Below are positions 7,142 to 13,018 of a stretch of DNA of 13,018 nt, piece after piece. Each line of letters begins with the position of its first letter. Position 1 is the first letter of the stretch. A program made the position numbers and the translations under genes. A model generated the notes under the pieces. That model saw only the letters and a list, made by a program, of their open reading frames with translations, had not been told where the DNA came from and searched no databases. Where the stretch lies: positions 3,460-16,477 of the forward strand of contig PDHQ01000552.1 of assembly GCA_003339415.1 (NCBI GenBank). Reading direction: 5' to 3'. This DNA is from Ophiocordyceps camponoti-saundersi (nom. inval.). Lineage: Eukaryota; Ascomycota; Sordariomycetes; Hypocreales; Ophiocordycipitaceae.

Positions 7142-9241
7142 GGGAATATTAGGATAATAGGATAGGTATAAAGGCCCCGGTAATTAGGTTTAGGGTAGTA
7201 TGCGCCGGCTTATCTAGTAACTATTAAACTGCTAGAAAAGATCTAACGGCAGCGTGAGTAAAAGTAGGGAAGTTTAAAGTAGCATCGTATACTACGCGAA
7301 CCCTACGATCCGGAAGGGAAGGAAGCCTTTTATTACTTAATTTATTCCTTAGAGATTCGACTTTTCTATTATTTTTAAGCTATCTAATTATCTTCCGAGC
7401 TTATTAATAAGAGCGTAAGGAAGATATATATTTTCGCTATTATTATTAATTACGCGGTATTCGGGTAAGGTAGGTATTCTAAAGATTTAGGTAGTAGGTA
7501 TAAGGAGCGACGAGATATTCTAGGCTTCTAAGCCGAGAGAGACGTCGGACTTATAATCGTAATAGATAGAATATAAAATATATATAGATAGGTTTAGATA
7601 TATATAGCGAAGGGTCGCGAGAGGTATATAGCTACGTTATACGCTGTTATTAGGGAAAACGAATAAGTGTAAGGAATAGTAGTCGACTTCTTCTAAGTAT
7701 AGTAGCTATAGAATTCGGGATAGTAAGATATATACCGAGGTGTATTAGCGCTAGGATAGCTAAATAGCTAAGAGGAAGTTTTCGAATTTTTTAAGCGTAT
7801 ATTAAATAGTCTAGCTATTTTTTAGGGTTTACTTCTCGAGGGATGGATATAGTAAAGAAGGCAGTATCGGGATAGCGGGTATAATATAAGGTAAAAACCC
7901 GAGTCTTAGAAACGACTTAAGGAGAAAAATCCGATTATAAAAAACGATCGATTTATTATATACGTATTATTATATAGCCTAGGATAGTAGGTAAAAGACT
8001 AAGTAGGATTTCGGTATCCCGAAAGCTTTATCGAATAGTCTATTTAGTCTCCGGCCTTCTCTTATATATCTTAGTAGGAGGGAACTATTTCGAGTGTCGG
8101 TTTGCGTAGAGGATTAGTAAGGCTAGTAAGTAGTTTATTATATAAAGGTATAAGGTTTAGGCAAAGCTATAATTCCGTTTAGTGAAGTTTTAGCTATAAG
8201 TTATATCTTAGACTTAAATTACGATTAGCGACTTATAAATAAATATAGGGATAAGCTTAAGGGCTAAATGCTTTATTTACCTATTTCGTCTATAGAGGAA
8301 AACTAAGTTACACTATTTACTTAGATAGTAGCCGCTATCTTTATATAGCCGCCGTTATAACTCTAGTCCGTAGAGGCCTTCGGAACTCTAAAAGTTATTT
8401 TCGACTATTTAATAATATACGTATAACCCTTAAAAAGATATTTTTATCTCTTCCTAGCGCTATTATTCTCTAGCAAATCGGTAGCAGCTACTAGTTTACA
8501 CGGCCTTTTTCGTGGACGGTAAAAGCCTATACGGAAAATACTATAAGAAATATTAGTATCCTACGTTTCGAGTTCTGCATTATATAATTAATAATCTATA
8601 TAAAGGTTATAGACTAGACTATATATAGTAAGGTTAATAGGAGCAAAGGGTATTAAAATTTATATTATAAGATATATATATATAGACGCGAGTAGTATAT
8701 TATAGGTTAAGGCTAACTTTGTATTTTATAATACGTTATAGCTTAGCTCGTAATAGTACGATATAGGGTTATTAGGTTAGATATAACGTTCTTTTATTAG
8801 TTATCTTCGGATTCTTAGAGGCCTATATAGTATTAAATTTCTATATAGTATTTTATATCTATAACTAACTATAGTTAAGCTATAAAATTATAAGTCTTTT
8901 ATACTTCGTATATAAAATATATAATTCTTACTTTTTTTATAATATACTAGAACTATATATTACCTCCTAGCGCTAATATTCTCTTTTAACTATCCCGTTT
9001 TCCCTTATACTTACTTCGGCGCCTAGATTATTAAAAACGGTTTATAGATATCGCTCGGGGCTATAGCGCTATACGGCAAGTAAAGCTTTATACCTAGTAT
9101 ATAGACGATCTCTAGGGGGAAGAGCATATTCGGTACGGCGCGGGTGCTTACGCGGAGAGGTAGACTTAAGTAGGCGAAGCTCGATAAGCGTACGGAAGTT
9201 AATACGTTTATATTCTAAAGACCGGAATATTAATAAGGTAG
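7142..9241 (+). pseudogene. Long decayed reading frame, family unknown (part 1)
   Basis: Frame 2 can be followed for about 700 codons, interrupted by TAG and TAA but, as far as I can see, not by TGA. Preserved pieces include REPYDPEGKEAFYYLIYSLE (about 7299-7358), RKIYIFAIIINYAVFG (about 7420-7467), ENPIIKN-type Lys-rich sequence near 7930, and LYIAAVITLVRRGLRNSKSY (about 8340-8400). A late YIDDL at about 9100 resembles the YxDD of reverse transcriptases, but the surrounding sequence does not fit that fold and I do not rely on it. Many Tyr, Ile and Leu codons are probably former His/Cys, Met/Thr and Pro/Ser codons. I recognise no domain. It may be the N-terminal half of one very long protein continued by the next two entries, or a separate transposon protein. 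Confidence 0.4.
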
Positions 9242-9404
9242 AAAAAAATATAATAGTATAAAATACTAATAGGGTAAGGTAATTAGTATTACTAATCTTC
9301 TTTATTATTTTACTAACTAATATTATACTATCTATATGTTTTTTCGGGGGGAACTAATTAGGAAATAAAAACTAGAGTATTCGTAATACGAAGTAAACCG
9401 ATAA

Positions 9405-10439
9405 ATATCGCGGATTTATCTTCTTTTCTAAGACCGCGAAATAGCCTTAGTTAGTATTAAAGTATAGTATACCCGGAGCGGCGGTAATAGTAAAAGTAAG
9501 TATAATAACGGTATTTAGTTCCTAGCGGAAGCCGGCGTTTTAAATTATAGATAACGTATATCGGTAGTATTCGCGGATATCGGTTAACCGTATTAAGTAA
9601 GGGAGGAGAAGGTCTACGAAGCCTTATTCGAGAAGAGGAGGGATAGCGGAGAAAGGGGGGGTAAGGCCGAATTAAAAAGAATAGATAGGTAGGCCTTATA
9701 TATTCGTAAGGATAGAGATAGCTTACTAGGCCCTAAGGGCTAACCGCCTTAGGGAACCGAGTAGCGTAGGGGCGATATAGGTAGGGGCGATACGATCTAG
9801 TTAGAAGCGGCGGATATAGCTAATAAAGAGGCGACTATTAAGGGAGCCTAGTATCTAATCTATCGACTTTTCCGTTATAGCGGCGGCGAGTAGGCGGACC
9901 TAATCTTCGCGACTAACGTTTACCTCGTCCGTATAGCGGATAAGTATACGTAATATAGGATACTAAGTAGCGTACTTAGATAAGAGCGTTAGGCTAGCGG
10001 TATTAGTAGGACTATAATATACTTATATAATATCCTCGGCATAGCTAGTAGACTATTCGTACGGGAGTAGGGAAGGAGTAGTATAAGCGTGTTAGTAGAG
10101 TTTCTTAAGCGACCTTTTTATTATGTTAGGAGTATAGCGTAGAGGATAGGGGAGGGGGTTATATAACGGTAAACTAACGCGGCGGAAAAGGGATTAGAGG
10201 ACTATTCCTATATCTCGAGAGTAGATATAGTATCTTATAAAAGGATAGCGGAACTTCTATCGGTCGCGTCGTCGAAAACTATAGGCGCCGAAGTATTAAC
10301 TTATTACCGGAACTGGTAGGAGATAAAGGCTTTTATCTATAGGATCTAAGAATACTAAAAGATATAGCTTAGGAAATATCTTACGTGTTTTACCTAAGTA
10401 ATGCCGGGGCTGTTAAAAAACGCAGCCTAAGAATAGGTA
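9405..10439 (+). pseudogene. Long decayed reading frame, family unknown (part 2)
   Basis: The stop-poor frame here is frame 3. It is seen clearly from about 9471 (SKSKYNNGI, then FLAEAGVLNY) through EEKVYEALFEKRRDSGERGG (about 9600-9660) and SVLVEFLKRPFYYVRSIA (about 10083-10136) to VMPGLLKNAA (about 10400-10430). The composition is charged and helical, reminiscent of Gag-like or coiled-coil transposon proteins, with no catalytic motif. It lies between two frame-2 segments, so either frameshifting indels occurred near 9241-9400 and near 10440 or these are separate ORFs. The segment just upstream (9242-9404) is AT-rich with small palindromes. Confidence 0.4.
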
Positions 10440-10441
10440 TA

Positions 10442-12766
10442 CCTCTCGATAGTAAGGATAGGGTTATAATAATAGCTAATTAAGGGGATATGTAAGAGAA
10501 CCGGCCGTTAAAGTATAATAAGGGGCTAGGAGCGGGTTCCTATATTAAATAAAGGATTACTAAGGTCGAGTACGTTACGCGAGATTAATAGCTAGGCGTA
10601 TTTTTATATACTAGCTATAGTATTAAGATACTTAAAAAAAGAGGGCGGGAGGAGGTTAGGTTCGCCGGTAAAGTAATACTTACCTAGATAATCGAAGAGG
10701 GCTATAGCTTCGCGGTTAGCGAGACTAGAGTCGTTACTAGGAGCGGGGCCGGGAGGCGAGGCTAAGCGTTACGTAACGGCGTTGGTAGCGTGATAGAAAA
10801 CTATAGCGAAGTAACCGAGGATGCCGGGGAAACTAGAAAGTTCGAACTTACGTAGGAGGCAGAGATATTCGCGCGGGTTACGGAGAAAGAAGATAATAAG
10901 CTATAGGAGCGGGTCGAAAAGAATAAAGAAGTTGCAGCGTTACTTAAGGACTTCCGAGACTTATATAGTTATAACCTACTTTATACGGAAGGTAAACGAG
11001 GAGTTGCGGATAGCCGAGTAGATATATTAGCGCTTATAGAGGAACGGGTAGATCGAGTTAGGGTCCTAGGCGCTATCGGTAAGAGGGGGGGTGATAGCTT
11101 TTACAAGGCTGCGCTACTTCGTTATATAAGGTTCCGCCTTAACTAACGGGAGTATAAGAGCTGCTATAAGAAGGCCCGTTATCGTTAAGAGATGACCGGG
11201 TTTCGTAGTAGGGGAATAGCTAGTAGTAAAGGAGCCGTGGAAGGGGCTAAAGAAAAGTAGGTGTTTTTCCGCTATAGCGTCGTAGTATAAACTATCGGAA
11301 GGGTTATAGTTGCGAACACTCTTATTATAACGTATAATATAATAGCGTTTTTCGAGGAATAAGGGGGGGCCTATCGACGATAAGTTCCTATAGCGTGGGT
11401 AGAAAGCGAGGGGGTAGAACGTAAGGTTATCGGGGCTTGCTAACCCCCCGCTAAAACTCTTAAAATCGGCTAGTAAATAGTATTTCTACGGGGGGTTAGA
11501 GGGTAGCGCCCTGTTAGAGGCGTGGTTAGATTCGCGAGGCGAGGGGGGATCGTTTCGATGCCTAGGGGGAGGGGATAGCGATTTGTTAAATAGGTCGTTA
11601 GACCGGCGAGGGGGGTTAGAATCGTCTCCGAGCCGGGGGGGGGAATAGCTAATATCGATAGCGAGGGCGTAGGAGAGTTATTCGATATAGGAAAGATTAT
11701 ATTCAGCTTATAGATACTAAAGAAATTAGTTAAAGCGGCCGGTAAAAAGTCTCTTATTCCTATCCTTCGTGTTTATATTATCGGCATTGTCGGTATCGTC
11801 GTTACGGTAATTAGCGTTAGGAAAGTTATCGTTAGAGTTACCGTAATAGGAGTAGATATCGGAAAAGTTATCCTCGCGCATATCGCGAAGATTCCCTTCT
11901 TCGGATAACTAGGTAATATCCTAAGATATATTAAGGGTAACTAGTAAGGGTTATATAGCGGTATCTACTATAAGGGGGAAATAAGGATAGGGAGTAGGAT
12001 AGGGCGGGTAGTAGCCGGGATCGAGTTCTATATCGGAGCTAATATTATATATATAAAAGGCGGGCGAGTTCTCGTTCTAGAAGGTATCGTAAGTATACGC
12101 GCCGGTAAACGTTTCCTAATATCGTATAAAAAGGACTTAAAATATAGACTAGTCTTAGTAGGAAATCTAATAACGTATATTCGTATCTATCGATAAGCCG
12201 GCAAGGTTAGGGAGAGACTAGGAAGGCGGGAAAAGCGTAAAGATATGCTAGATATACCGGGATAGGAGGATAGCGTAATATAGCTTAAGTAGGCTAGGGG
12301 GTAGAGGGTATTATTAGCGGTGCTAATATTAGGTATCTTAGTCGTAAGGTTTGCTTAGGTAGAGGACTATAAACTAGGCGTCGAAAGAGGACGAGTTAGC
12401 GATATAGAATATACGGTTATATATATTAAAAGGTAGCGTTTTGCTAGCGTATTTAGTATCGTATTATATTTGCTAGTTAAATAATAAAATCCGAATATAG
12501 TTCTAAGGTATAAGGATTTAGGCGGCCGGCGGGATAGTAATAGGTTTAAGATAGGAACTAATAATAGATATTATACTAAGCGAAAATTCCTTTTCGGTTT
12601 CGGAGTTATCTAATGGCAGATCTAGGGTATTTTCCCTATAGTCGATACTATGTTTTTCTTAAAGAAGTCTATATATAGCGGCAGAGTTAAAGGCTTCAGA
12701 TTCGGTTATTTCCTAGAAGCGGCGGCCTATTTTTACGAAGAGGGAGAGGTAGGTTAGATCTAGCAT
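10442..12766 (+). pseudogene. Long decayed reading frame, family unknown (part 3)
   Basis: Frame 2 runs 775 codons with about 38 stops, all TAG or TAA, and no frameshift that I can detect; a neighbouring frame has about 24 stops in its first 133 codons. Early on is a charged, probably coiled-coil segment (ARVTEKEDNKL, then KNKEVAALLKDFRDLYSYN, about 10870-10980), then LALIEERVDRVRVLGAIGKR (about 11030-11090). A Gly/Arg-rich, low-complexity part follows at 11480-11650. The C-terminal third (11690-12760) is rich in Val, Ile, Gly and Lys and looks beta-rich, for example GGRVLVLEGIVSIRAGKRF near 12060-12115, ending with FLEAAAYFYEEGEV near 12709-12750. The length and single strand suggest a real long ORF of a repeated element. 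I recognise no family. Polymerase, integrase and DDE signatures were looked for and not found. Confidence 0.45.
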
Positions 12767-12965
12767 TTAAGGGGGATAGATAGCCGTGTATATACGAGAG
12801 CTTAGCTAGCGAATTAAGATACTTAATCTTATAGCGGGAATAAAACTCGGAAGAGTTATCGGCAGGGGTTATAAGCGTTAGCTTATTTAGAAAGACCGGG
12901 TTATACGATATAAAGACTATGCCGTCTTTACTATGTCCTCCCCGTATATTAGATTCCTTAGGCAT
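12699..12965 (-). other. Stop-free 89-codon minus frame, doubtful
   Basis: From ATG at 12965-12963 the minus strand is open for 89 codons (MPKESNIRGGHSKDG...). That is long for this TAG/TAA-rich DNA, and 12767-12965 has no competing stop-poor plus frame. Read on the minus strand, an A28 run lies 25 bases before the ATG. The 3' end overlaps the end of the long plus-strand pseudogene, and beyond 12699 stops become dense. A chance open run is about as likely as a gene fragment. No domain is recognised. Confidence 0.2.
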
Positions 12966-12986
12966 TTTCGTAAATATATTTTTTTC

Positions 12987-12990
<4 letters not shown>

Positions 12991-13017
<27 letters not shown>

Positions 13018-13018
13018 T
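12991..13018. repeat. Poly-T, 28 T, at the window end
   Basis: Twenty-eight consecutive T reach the last base, preceded by a shorter T run at 12979-12985. On the minus strand this is a poly-A. It could be the poly-A tail of a non-LTR element lying beyond the window on the minus strand, or simply a homopolymer where assembly stopped. The true length is unknown because the window ends inside it. Confidence 0.85.

Noticed and set aside
9090..9112. YIDDL as a reverse-transcriptase active site
   Set aside because: The five residues fit YxDD, but the flanking sequence lacks the preceding and following reverse-transcriptase motifs.
10821..11021. 66-codon plus-strand ORF
   Set aside because: It overlaps, in another frame, the better supported 775-codon stop-poor frame and is lost on either side.

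Overview
The window looks like a transposon graveyard from a filamentous ascomycete, heavily damaged by a RIP-like process (repeat-induced point mutation, C-to-T at CpA on either strand). TpA is in great excess and CpA/TpG are nearly gone: in 8041-8220 I count 31 TpA against 1 CpA and 3 TpG. CpG is retained. Decayed reading frames are broken almost only by TAG and TAA, the stops expected from CAG, CAA and TGG. I find no intact gene, no bacterial features and no CRISPR array. Both ends run into homopolymers (G26 at 61-86, T28 at 12991-13018), so the window may be a whole short contig.

Layout. 1-1056: low-complexity DNA with a poly-G tract, small hairpins and a four-copy 26-bp tandem repeat. 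1057-1710: an unrecognised decayed frame running into a 9-bp repeat (GGGTAATAA). 1790-2510: a patchy island where CpA and TpG survive better. 2695-3175: another unrecognised decayed frame. 3456-3537 (minus strand): a tRNA-sized relic with perfect acceptor/T-arm geometry. 3585-3767: a clean inverted repeat with two 72-bp arms. 3957-6083: the one element I can name, a decayed Ty1/copia retrotransposon. It keeps Gag, then the end of reverse transcriptase plus RNase H; protease, integrase and most of reverse transcriptase appear to be missing. 6194-6360: a (TTA)n array and Asp/Glu/Asn-coding low complexity read on the minus strand. 6361-7141: ambiguous.

7142-12766 is the largest puzzle. The plus strand stays stop-poor for about 5.6 kb, in frame 2, then frame 3, then frame 2. 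In the last 775 codons there are about 38 stops, all TAG or TAA, whereas a neighbouring frame has about one stop per 5-6 codons. This looks like the body of one or two long transposon or repeated-gene proteins whose family I do not recognise.

Nothing here is likely to be expressed as a working protein. The interest lies in the unidentified long coding strand, the sequence context of the mutation process (GpCpA appears spared), the deleted copia element, and the tRNA-like relic beside a hairpin element.
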